Source of the DNA: Allopusillimonas ginsengisoli
GTDB taxonomy: Bacteria > Pseudomonadota > Gammaproteobacteria > Burkholderiales > Burkholderiaceae_B
DNA: 64,000 bases
Direction: 5' to 3'
Assembly (NCBI RefSeq): GCF_004153455.1
Contig: NZ_SDQE01000001.1
Span: 496,001 to 560,000 of the forward strand
In this document: piece after piece, positions 9,126 to 15,554 of the stretch
How positions within the stretch are numbered: the first letter of the stretch is position 1
How the letters are laid out: each line of letters starts with the position of its first letter
Notes under the pieces: model-generated
The model's database searches: none
The model's input: the letters and a program-made list of their open reading frames with translations, nothing else
What the model was told of the DNA's origin: nothing
Made by a program: the position numbers and the translations under genes

Positions 9126-9255
9126 GTTCTGCGATGTCGCGCGCTCAATATGGTTCGAAAGCGCCGCCGAAGTGGATGCGACACCTACGCGCGTGATCCG
9201 CCAGATAGTGCGCAACAACGAGATGGTGCTGCAGTTGTGTCGTGAGCCTAGATGA
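9031..9255 (+). CDS. Rz1-like outer-membrane lipoprotein spanin
   Basis: This 74-residue frame starts inside Rz, in the +1 frame, and extends 130 bases past the Rz stop. It begins with a basic, hydrophobic signal peptide and a lipobox-like VLSAGC with Cys23 as the lipidation site. The mature part is short and contains two further cysteines (FCDV, QLCREP). Overlap with Rz, the lipoprotein signal and position identify it as the o-spanin. The start may be ATG 9031 or the internal ATG at 9052; either keeps the lipobox. Confidence 0.78.
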   Translation: MKWIIRSMRWAMMLSVIVLSAGCETTKKVPVEFCDVARSIWFESAAEVDATPTRVIRQIVRNNEMVLQLCREPR

Positions 9256-9257
9256 GC

Positions 9258-10049
9258 CTACGGCGCTCCATCCGCCCCGCTTTGTTGATGCCGGGCTGTC
9301 ATGTCTTTCTGTATGGAAGTGACGGTAGTTGTCAGTCGCGCAGCGAGCGCCACAAGTTTCCCGTGATGTCCAGGGTCGGCCCTTGCCAACTGCCCCCGCA
9401 GACTAGATTGTTGAAGTCGCTTTGACCAAGGAAAAGTTTTGGTGAATTTATTCAACTCGTATTCAAGGCCTTCAGCTACACAGGCAATTGTGTCTGGGCT
9501 TTCCAGCTTGGTAAATAGCTTAGAGACCTGGATATTCCAATCCACGAGACGATCAACAAGGGCGTTAGCTTGTTGAATATCGTGATCGTTGCGCGGAAGG
9601 TCAGAAGAAGAAATTGCAATGCCGATTGCATCGAGCTTGCTTAAATGGTCATCTACGCGCCCAAATACGCCTTTGCGTCTTTCTATATTAATGCGGTCGC
9701 AATAGGGCGTTCTAGTGCGAAATAAGACCTCAAGGTTGGCGGACTCTGCCAGAGATGCGGCATCGCGCGATAGTGCCTCGACGCCTTGGCGAAATGAGCC
9801 ATACGAGGTCAGAGTGTTCAGCATTATTAATCCCGCTGAGCCAAGAACGGTGAGGCGGGTTTTCAAACTTCCTGGCTCGAACTTGATCTCAACGGTGACG
9901 TCGTCGCCGAGAAGGAACTTTGCTCTTTCTTCAAAAAACGGCTTGAGCTTCCTTTCCAGCTCTTGGAGGGCTTGCTTGTTGCTGTATAGATTGATATCTA
10001 AATGAGTGTAAGCTTCACAAAGAATTTCCCTGCTGATATACCTCGCCAT
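9258..10049 (-). CDS. Unassigned prophage accessory (cargo) protein, 263 aa
   Basis: I do not recognise this family. The gene faces the late operon and its stop is two bases from the Rz1 stop. I place the start at ATG 10049 because GGGTGAAG precedes it; an upstream in-frame ATG at 10112 lacks a site. Residues 1-50 look helical and charged, a segment around 51-60 (VTVEIKFEPG) is beta-like, and 64-82 is weakly hydrophobic and runs into SYGSFRQGVEAL. The rest is mainly helical, with a motif near HDIQQANALVDRLVDWNIQ. There are few cysteines and no signal peptide. The DNA looks richer in A+T than the tail genes, as expected of a late-acquired cargo gene. Candidate roles are superinfection exclusion, anti-phage defence or lysogenic conversion, all inferred from position. 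Confidence 0.75.
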   Translation of the reverse strand: MARYISREILCEAYTHLDINLYSNKQALQELERKLKPFFEERAKFLLGDDVTVEIKFEPGSLKTRLTVLGSAGLIMLNTLTSYGSFRQGVEALSRDAASLAESANLEVLFRTRTPYCDRINIERRKGVFGRVDDHLSKLDAIGIAISSSDLPRNDHDIQQANALVDRLVDWNIQVSKLFTKLESPDTIACVAEGLEYELNKFTKTFPWSKRLQQSSLRGQLARADPGHHGKLVALAARLTTTVTSIQKDMTARHQQSGADGAP

Positions 10050-10530
10050 AACGTCTTCACCCTGTCCGATTCTTATTTGTTGTTTGTTGCAAGCATATGC
10101 CTTGACGGTCATCGTTCGGCCCCAGGCGACTTACATCGTAACATTTAGGGAGATTTTTGTAAGGATATGCTATTTTGGCCTGAAGGCCGAGGCAGGACGT
10201 GTACCAACGTATGCGCCGCGGATGGCGGCGTCTGCCTTCCGTCATCGGACACTGACCAAAACCAATGTGGTTGTCTGCCGTGCCGTGCTTGTGCGCGGCG
10301 CGCATACAGGCGCACACGGCCAAGATGCTCAACATCCATTTCGACGACCTGTTCGGCCTGCTCGATCCCCGGGTGAGGCATGGACTGTAATGCGGTCGCC
10401 ATATATAGGGCCGGTACTTGAGCGAGGATTCCAATATCGGCCATGGCTTTGTGCTGAATTTATGTACAGCCCTTGTAACACAAAAAAAGCTCTCCCCATG
10501 TGGAACAGTTGTTACTGGTCGGATTTGGCC
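10050..10530. other. 481-bp prophage stretch without a convincing gene
   Basis: Open frames here have poor codon use and no ribosome binding sites. One short frame (about 10310-10390, plus strand) ends in residues resembling the tail of a helix-turn-helix regulator (AKMLNIHFDDLF), which might be a regulator remnant. The upstream region of the 9258-10049 gene, including its promoter, must lie between 10050 and about 10150. A run of seven A residues near 10485 could be the T-run of a terminator for the leftward gene ending at 10531, but no clear stem accompanies it. Confidence 0.5.
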
Positions 10531-10977
10531 CTACTTATCCGGCCCTTTATCAATCTTGAGCAGCTCAGCCAACCGTTCCAGGCAAGCACGCGGATAATTA
10601 GGCATAGACATACGGGCCACATCAAGCAGCGCTGCTGCAGCACGGTCGATCACATCACGTAGACGCGCAATCTCCCAGGCCAGCACCCGCACTTCGGCAA
10701 TCTTGTGCTTGTTCCAGGCGGCGCGGATGTCACTGGGCGCCATCGGTGGTGGCCAGGGCTTCTCGTTATCTGAATACCGACCCACCGGCAGGCCATAGGC
10801 CCTGATCCAGTCGGACTCTGTCTGGATGCCTTCATCTGCCTTTGGGTTGTGGGTCCAAAATGCACAGCCACGCTCAGGGGTGGCCACTGCATTGGATGAT
10901 TCGCCTTGAATGCAATGCCAGGTGCCTTCGCCACGGCCCGCGAAATGAACACAGTTAAAACATCGGGGAGTGGTCAT
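10531..10977 (-). CDS. Cysteine-rich phage protein with a LexA box at its promoter
   Basis: The 148-residue product starts MTTPRCFNCVHF and carries four cysteines within the first about 40 residues (C-x2-C, then WHC and GCAF), a probable zinc-binding knuckle. A mid region rich in Trp and Pro (NEKPWPPPMAP) and a C-terminal helical half (about 95-140) follow. I know similar uncharacterised proteins from other proteobacterial prophages but no function. The start at 10977 is chosen because the family begins at this methionine and the frame upstream crosses the operator. A consensus LexA site (10991-11010) ends 13 bases before the ATG, so expression should rise on DNA damage. That suggests a role at induction, or in DNA repair or replication; this is inference. 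Confidence 0.75.
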   Translation of the reverse strand: MTTPRCFNCVHFAGRGEGTWHCIQGESSNAVATPERGCAFWTHNPKADEGIQTESDWIRAYGLPVGRYSDNEKPWPPPMAPSDIRAAWNKHKIAEVRVLAWEIARLRDVIDRAAAALLDVARMSMPNYPRACLERLAELLKIDKGPDK

Positions 10978-10990
10978 GATGGCAACTATA

Positions 10991-11010
10991 TACTGTTTAT
11001 ATGAACAGTA
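10991..11010 (-). promoter_or_regulatory. LexA/SOS box
   Basis: TACTGTTTATATGAACAGTA is a full match to the proteobacterial LexA consensus (TACTGT, eight A/T-rich bases, ACAGTA), and flanking A and T extend the palindrome to 22 bp. It overlaps a TATAAA that could be the leftward -10 element, a normal repressing position, and lies directly before the gene starting at 10977. Confidence 0.88.
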
Positions 11011-11182
11011 TTTGTAGCACAAAAAAGGCCGCGCGGGCGTCGTGAAAGGTAGGCCCTTTGACGCCTGCCAGGGCACGTCCTGATCGATAGTACGTGTCCA
11101 GCAGAGCAGGATTGAGCGTGAATACCCGTTCATCATCAAGACCTTTCATGCACTCCAGCAGACCAAAGCCGCTTCGATACAT
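10997..11182 (-). pseudogene. Remnant of a phage tyrosine integrase (C-terminal fragment)
   Basis: The frame reads VFTLNPALLDTYYRSGRALA and then a segment ending GPTFHDARA. That matches the catalytic-domain block of shufflon/phage-type tyrosine recombinases that contains the H-x-x-R motif. After HDARA the similarity stops and the frame ends within 11 codons, before the catalytic Tyr. An in-frame stop upstream of 11182 means the N-terminal domain is also gone. Position beside the attachment site fits an original integrase gene. The match is short, so this is a moderate-confidence call. Confidence 0.5.
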
Positions 11183-11336
11183 CGAGGAAGGAGCGGCACT
11201 TTATCGACGGCAGTGCGTCAATAATCCTACGGTAAATTTGCGGTAAATCGCCAGTCCCAAACGGTTCAAAACAGTGCAAAATCGGTAGTTGAGCGTGACA
11301 TAATATTGTTAGTTATCAATCACTTAGTTTTGATTT

Positions 11337-11386
11337 GCTGGTTTGGGACCAGAGGGTCGAAGGTTCGAATCCTTTCGCCCCGACCA
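11337..11386 (+). other. attR: 3' fragment of tRNA-Pro(UGG)
   Basis: The fragment contains the anticodon arm with loop TTTGGGA (11342-11348, anticodon TGG), the variable loop, a complete T arm (GGTTCGAATCC) and the acceptor 3' strand ending CCA at 11384-11386. The 5' half, including the acceptor 5' strand and D arm, is missing; the bases upstream are A+T-rich and do not pair. Phages that integrate into a tRNA 3' end carry this segment and leave a 3' fragment at the far end, so this is read as the core of attR. Confidence 0.85.
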
Positions 11387-11408
11387 TAGTTCGCAGAACG
11401 GAAATCAA

Positions 11409-11440
11409 GGGTTTACACAATTACTGTGTAAGCCCTTTTT
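11409..11440 (+). terminator. Strong Rho-independent terminator after the tRNA fragment
   Basis: An 11-bp stem (11409-11419 with 11425-11435, one G-U pair) with loop ATTAC is followed by TTTTT. It is probably the native terminator of the host tRNA-Pro transcript, separated from its gene by the prophage. Confidence 0.9.
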
Positions 11441-11551
11441 CTTTGCACACAAGAGCAAACCACAGACCACGCATTGACGCTGGCGATCAGTTGCTTTTTG
11501 TATCATTTGGTATATTATGAGTCCATCAACACCTTAATCCTAGAGGGAGAC

Positions 11552-11779
11552 ATGGACCATTATCTGCCCGGCGCTACAAACATATATAAAGATGGTCCTT
11601 TTATCGGGCGCCCAAAAATAGCGCCGTACCGAACAGTGTTAAGCCGGCTAACGAGCATGGGCGTAACAATCCCAGAGAAACAAGCCATGGAAAATGACCG
11701 GCAATATGTCGAGCGCTTGAACGCTGTATATCGCGAGATATTCAATGACATCCTGGCGGAAAACAGCTTTACGGATTGA
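11552..11779 (+). CDS. Small uncharacterised protein, paralogue of 12668-12898
   Basis: This 75-residue protein starts at an ATG with AGAGGGAGA just upstream; an upstream in-frame ATG at 11474 has no site. It is clearly paralogous to the 76-residue product at 12668. Both carry a GPF-x-GR motif, the identical core PYRTVLSRLT followed by MG(I/V)T, and a C-terminal pattern YV-x-RLN-x2-Y-x3-F-x-DI. There is no signal peptide or metal-binding pattern. The family is unknown to me. A 9-bp inverted repeat (11775-11783 with 11809-11817) follows the stop, possibly a weak terminator. Confidence 0.7.
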   Translation: MDHYLPGATNIYKDGPFIGRPKIAPYRTVLSRLTSMGVTIPEKQAMENDRQYVERLNAVYREIFNDILAENSFTD

Positions 11780-11863
11780 TATCGTTTCGCCCACCTTCTG
11801 ACGATTAAGATATCAATCAACCACTGGCCTTTTCGTGGGTTGTATTGTCCCTGAGCCTGTATC

Positions 11864-12307
11864 TCAGGCCTCGGAAAGCGCTTTTTCATAGTCGGTGAGA
11901 TACGGGCCGACCAGCGACAGCTTTTCTTTATCGCTGAGAATCTTTCCGGCCTGCTGAAAAAAGCCCTGTTCTTCTTCTTTCAGATGATGGTGCACTTTTT
12001 CGGATAGTTGCTTGGCAAGCCTGAGCCAGCCAGGGCTCGACGCATCGGTGTCCTCAATTTGTTCAATCAGCTCATCAATCTCGTGGTGCTCGGCGATCGC
12101 GTGCCGGGAAACGTCGATACCCATGTCGCTATCCATGATCGGGGCGTAGAAATGACGCTCCTCTGCCAGGGCGTGGGCGGCGAGTTCTTTGCGTAGATCC
12201 TTGAATAGCGCTGATCGTTCCGGCGTGTCGCCGCTGGTTTTGATCAACTGCAAGGCGAGTGTCCTTTGAATCTCATGGCTTTCGCGCAGTGCTTCAAATA
12301 TATTCAT
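11864..12307 (-). CDS. Hemerythrin HHE domain protein
   Basis: The 147-residue product is an all-helical HHE cation-binding protein. Likely diiron ligands are His11 (SHEIQ), His45, Glu49, His74 and His106-108 with Glu111/112 (HHHLKEEE). Such proteins bind O2 or NO, or handle iron under oxidative or nitrosative stress. The start at 12307 is preferred because the HHE fold begins directly after it and the frame upstream is not family-like. It lies, in opposite orientation, between two paralogous 75-residue genes; whether that reflects shared function is unknown. Confidence 0.88.
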   Translation of the reverse strand: MNIFEALRESHEIQRTLALQLIKTSGDTPERSALFKDLRKELAAHALAEERHFYAPIMDSDMGIDVSRHAIAEHHEIDELIEQIEDTDASSPGWLRLAKQLSEKVHHHLKEEEQGFFQQAGKILSDKEKLSLVGPYLTDYEKALSEA

Positions 12308-12667
12308 GGTGATTCCTGATAAAAAGCGCAAGGCGCTATATTGATACAGCAAGCGTTATGCCCATGCATGCGAATCGTTGATCACTACAGTATAGGCAGC
12401 ATTTACGGCGCTGGCGCAGTACTGTTCCCGAACTTTTATTGGCGCAGCGAGCGTCGAACGCGCCGGGCAATATGGACCTGCAACGCTGTAGCTGACAGCC
12501 AACGGCGGGACGCCCCTTCCGGTCATTCCAGAAGCAATCGTGGCCGGTAAACTATATTTTCAGTATAAAAATACTAGTTACTCGCGTCATTTGCACCCCG
12601 TCAGATTTACCAATACTCCCTATCATTGCGCTACCCCATGTACTAGAAAAATCACTGGAGTAGAACA
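12308..12667. other. 360-bp intergenic region
   Basis: I see no coding frame with a ribosome binding site here. The left part must hold the hemerythrin promoter. The right part holds the promoter of the small gene at 12668, in an A+T-rich stretch near 12550-12580, and its ribosome binding site CTGGAG just before the ATG. No repeats or tRNA. Confidence 0.5.
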
Positions 12668-12898
12668 ATGGACAAGTATCTGGTAGAAGACAAACAGGTA
12701 TATCAGGAAGGCCCTTTCCAGGGCAGACGCATGGTACACCCTTACCGCACTGTGCTGTCTCGATTGACAGTGATGGGTATTACGTTCCAACCCAAACTGG
12801 TATGCGAATCAGACCAGGAGTACGTCAACCGCCTGAACCGAATCTATGCAGGCCTGTTCAGCGACATCGTCACCGAGTTTCGGCTGAAAGAAGACTAG
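12668..12898 (+). CDS. Small uncharacterised protein, paralogue of 11552-11779
   Basis: The product is 76 residues and shares with the 11552 gene the GPF-x-GR motif, PYRTVLSRLT, and the C-terminal YVNRLNRIY pattern. The two differ mainly in the N-terminal 12 residues and the central K-x-E stretch, so the duplication is old. CTGGAG precedes the ATG by about seven bases. The TAG stop shares CTAG with the converging argP-type gene. Function unknown; the Arg- and Tyr-rich conserved face may bind nucleic acid or a protein partner, which is speculation. Confidence 0.75.
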   Translation: MDKYLVEDKQVYQEGPFQGRRMVHPYRTVLSRLTVMGITFQPKLVCESDQEYVNRLNRIYAGLFSDIVTEFRLKED

Positions 12899-13794
12899 GC
12901 TTTTGGGCGCACAAGTGCGCGAGCCGCGTGAAGTATGGATTTGGTCAGCAAGTCCATGGTTGGAGAGTCGACGCGCCAGTATTGCCAGTACAACGGCACA
13001 TCTTGCCAGGCCCTTGCACGCAGCAACATCAGCTGCCCGTCATCCAGGTATTTTTGTACCAATGGCAAGGGGTTCATCGTCCAGCCCAGCCCGTCCAGCG
13101 TGGCGTGTACAAAAGCCCTGGAGGAAGGCACCCACCACACCGGAGGCTGCCATGGCGCCTGCCGCATGATCTTATGCGCGAAGTTGGCCTGCAAGGCATC
13201 CTTGCGATTGAACACCAGCACGGGCGCAGCCGCCAGGGTGTGGGCGTTGACGCCGTTCGCAAAATAGCGCGCATGAAAGGCCGGCGAGCAACTGGCCACG
13301 TATCGCATGCTGCCCAGGGCATGCATGTGGCAGCCCTGCACGGGTTCGCTCAGCGTAGTGACGGCGCCAAGCACCGTGCCATTGCGCAAAAGCGCGGCGG
13401 TGTGATCCTGATCCTCGGAATGCATGTCCAGCGTGGCGCGCGAGTATTCGGAGAATGAACTGGCGGCCCTCATGAACCAGGTTTCAAGACTGTCGTGATT
13501 GACGGCCACTGCGATGCTGGCGCTGGCGGACTCGTCGTCCAGCCCCAGGCGGCTCAGGGCATCATGCTCCAATAATGCGGCCTGCTCGGCAAGATGAACC
13601 AGTACTTGCCCGTCTTCTGTGGCAACGGCGGGAACACTGCGGCGCACCAGCAACCGCCCCATGCGCGCTTCCAGCGCCTTGACCCGTTGTGACACGGCTG
13701 AAGGCGTGACATTGAGCGTGGCAGAGGCGCGCTCAAAGCTGCCCTCGCGAACAACAGCCGCCAACGCCCTGAGATTGCCGTAGTCGATCTTCAT
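12895..13794 (-). CDS. argP: LysR-family regulator ArgP (IciA-like)
   Basis: The 299-residue product has an N-terminal winged helix-turn-helix (about residues 4-62: LRALAAVVREGSFERASATL and SAVSQRVKALE) and the ArgP/LysG effector domain. ArgP activates a LysE/ArgO exporter in response to arginine and lysine. Here a LysE-family exporter gene diverges from it across 194 bp, the standard arrangement. A palindrome of the T-N11-A type lies 17 bases upstream of the start (13811-13827). Length and alignment of the N terminus fit the family. Confidence 0.85.
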   Translation of the reverse strand: MKIDYGNLRALAAVVREGSFERASATLNVTPSAVSQRVKALEARMGRLLVRRSVPAVATEDGQVLVHLAEQAALLEHDALSRLGLDDESASASIAVAVNHDSLETWFMRAASSFSEYSRATLDMHSEDQDHTAALLRNGTVLGAVTTLSEPVQGCHMHALGSMRYVASCSPAFHARYFANGVNAHTLAAAPVLVFNRKDALQANFAHKIMRQAPWQPPVWWVPSSRAFVHATLDGLGWTMNPLPLVQKYLDDGQLMLLRARAWQDVPLYWQYWRVDSPTMDLLTKSILHAARALVRPKA

Positions 13795-13810
13795 ATCGGG
13801 GCTTCCGTCA

Positions 13811-13827
13811 ATTAAGTTTTACTTAAT
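13811..13827. promoter_or_regulatory. Probable ArgP operator
   Basis: ATTAAGTTTTACTTAAT is a perfect inverted repeat (TTAAGT/ACTTAA, 3-base spacer) and fits the LysR-type T-N11-A rule. A further half-site (ATTAAGT) follows at about 13831. It sits between the divergent argP and exporter genes and close to the argP start, so autoregulation is likely. Confidence 0.55.
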
Positions 13828-13988
13828 ATGATTAAGTTTATTTAGCTGTATTTTATACACTGTCTGGGCAAGAATATAGGCCTGCGACTGACCTGGGCCT
13901 CGCACCGGACGATGACTTCAATCATCCCGCTACCTCAAATCTCGCGGCGCTGCTCCGGCAGCGTCTGCCTTTTGTACTGGACGCCTGT

Positions 13989-14624
13989 ATGTTTCCGCTA
14001 CTCCTGTCTCCTTCCATGGCATCGGCGTGGGCCAGTGGCATCGCCACAGGCCTGGGGCTGTTTGCCGTTGTCGGGGCGCAGAGCGCATTCATCCTGCGCC
14101 AAGGGCTGATGCGCGCCCATCTGCTCAGTATTCTTGCCTTGTGCGCGCTCATTGACGCATGCTTTATTTTCGGCAGCGTGCTGGGGCTGCAGGCCATCAT
14201 GGACTGGGCCCCCTGGCTGACCGGCGCTGTGCTCTGGTTCGGCGTCGGTTTTCTGCTGTGGTACGCCTTTCAATCCGCCCAGCGCGCACTGCGCCCAAAG
14301 GGCGGCATCCAGGCCGCACGACAAGGCTTGTCATCGCGACGCGCGGCCCTGCTTGGCGCGCTGGGTTTCACATTGCTCAATCCCCATTTCTGGCTTGACA
14401 TGATGGTGGTCGGATCGCTGGCGCAGAACTTCAATGAGGCACGCCTGGCCTTTGCAACGGGTACGCTTACCGCCAGCCTGATGTGGCTGGCGGTGCTGGG
14501 CGCGGGATCACGTCTGCTCGCCCCGCTCTTTTCAGATCCGCGCGCATGGCGCGTACTGGATGGCCTGATTGCCATGGTCATGGCAGGGCTGGCAGTCTTG
14601 CTTGCGTCAAGCGGCGTGGGCTAA
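13989..14624 (+). CDS. argO: LysE/ArgO-family amino-acid exporter
   Basis: The 211-residue product is an integral membrane protein with about six hydrophobic segments. It has the family signature near its N terminus: GLGLFAVVGAQSAFILRQG, equivalent to the IGAQNAF motif of LysE. It exports basic amino acids, arginine or lysine, from the cytoplasm. The divergent argP-type regulator supports the assignment. Either ATG 13989 or ATG 14019 is possible; family length favours a start near these two and neither has a strong ribosome binding site. The stop overlaps that of the converging IclR gene. Confidence 0.85.
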   Translation: MFPLLLSPSMASAWASGIATGLGLFAVVGAQSAFILRQGLMRAHLLSILALCALIDACFIFGSVLGLQAIMDWAPWLTGAVLWFGVGFLLWYAFQSAQRALRPKGGIQAARQGLSSRRAALLGALGFTLLNPHFWLDMMVVGSLAQNFNEARLAFATGTLTASLMWLAVLGAGSRLLAPLFSDPRAWRVLDGLIAMVMAGLAVLLASSGVG

Positions 14625-15400
14625 CTGGGTTGTGGCGCCTGTGCCGAGAGCACGGCCGTCATTGCCTTTGCGGCCTGTCTCATCGGTTCGGTATATTCAA
14701 GCAATTCCTGCAAAGATTTCTGGGCTGTCGCAGCATGGCAGGCCACGGCGGCAATCACCTGCTCCTGAGCGTCGTGTACCGGCACCGCAATCGCCACCAT
14801 GCCGCGCACGAACTCCTCATTATCAATACCGATTCCCAGGCTGCGGATGTGGCGCAGCTCGGCATCCAGTTGCTGCCGGTCCACGATTGTTTTCGGCGTA
14901 AGCGCCTTGAGGGCGACGCGATTCAAAATCTGCTGACGCTCAATGTCCGGTGCAAAGGCCAAAAAAAGCTTGCCGCTCGCCGTGCAGTGCAGTGGAACAT
15001 GAGCGCCGATTTCCATGTGCAGTTGCAGCCGCTGCAGGTCTGGGCTTTCTACGCGCGCCAGATAGTGCACGGCATCGCCCGCGGGAGCTGTCAGGTTACA
15101 GGCCTCTCCGGTGATCGTGATCAGCTTTCCCAGCACATGGCGGCAGGCCCGCAAAAAATGAGGCGTGCGCAGAACATGCAGGGACAACTGACTGGCCCGA
15201 GGTCCGGGAACATAGCCCAAATCTCCCGGCATGCGCGTCACGTACGCCGCGCTCTCCAGCGCCTGCAGCATACGCATCAGGGTAGTCTTGGGTAAGCCAG
15301 TACGCTGCGCCAGCTGGGCAAGCGTTTGGGGATAAAGGGTGTTCGCCAGTTGCTCCAGCACATTGAGCACACGCAAGTGACGCGAGCTGCCTTCTTCCAT
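14621..15400 (-). CDS. IclR-family transcriptional regulator
   Basis: The 259-residue product has an N-terminal winged helix-turn-helix (about residues 7-65: LAQLAQRTGLPKTTLMRMLQ) and the C-terminal IclR effector domain (about 85-250, with HCTASGKLFLAF). It diverges from the GMC oxidoreductase gene across 154 bp. IclR regulators usually control an adjacent catabolic operon, so the oxidoreductase and MFS genes are the likely targets. The intergenic region holds GTTCCGCCATTGAAC (15456-15470), a GTTC-N7-GAAC palindrome that could be the operator. The ligand is probably the substrate or product of that pathway and is not known. Confidence 0.85.
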   Translation of the reverse strand: MEEGSSRHLRVLNVLEQLANTLYPQTLAQLAQRTGLPKTTLMRMLQALESAAYVTRMPGDLGYVPGPRASQLSLHVLRTPHFLRACRHVLGKLITITGEACNLTAPAGDAVHYLARVESPDLQRLQLHMEIGAHVPLHCTASGKLFLAFAPDIERQQILNRVALKALTPKTIVDRQQLDAELRHIRSLGIGIDNEEFVRGMVAIAVPVHDAQEQVIAAVACHAATAQKSLQELLEYTEPMRQAAKAMTAVLSAQAPQPS

Positions 15401-15554
15401 TGTGTGCTTTTTCCTTTAGCCTGGCGCCATCAGTGAAATGATTATGGTGTATATCGTTCCGCCATTGAACTTTATAGTGATAACCCTATAGTTGGCAAAT
15501 AGTAAACGGAACAAACTTGCTCACCGTAAAAGCAAACAACAAGGGTGAGTGGTG

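Larger units (their letters stand above)
1..11386. mobile_element. Right-hand part of a lambda-like prophage, ending at attR
   Basis: The segment holds tail-tip, tail-fibre, holin, endolysin and Rz/Rz1 genes in the late-gene order of lambda-like siphophages, all on the plus strand. Leftward accessory genes and an integrase remnant follow. The right boundary is a 3' tRNA-Pro fragment at 11337-11386, followed by a strong terminator as expected downstream of a host tRNA gene. Head, packaging, replication and repressor genes are not in the window, so the left end lies outside. The damaged integrase suggests it may no longer excise by itself. Confidence 0.88.

Noticed and set aside
10310-10390. 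A helix-turn-helix regulator remnant (AKMLNIHFDDLF)
   Set aside because: Only about 20 residues look family-like, no start or ribosome binding site is present, and the match is by eye.
11337-11386. A complete tRNA-Pro gene
   Set aside because: No acceptor 5' strand or D arm is present upstream.
12802-13458. 218-codon open frame antisense to argP
   Set aside because: It is His/Arg/Gln-rich, overlaps a certain gene on the other strand, and has no ribosome binding site.
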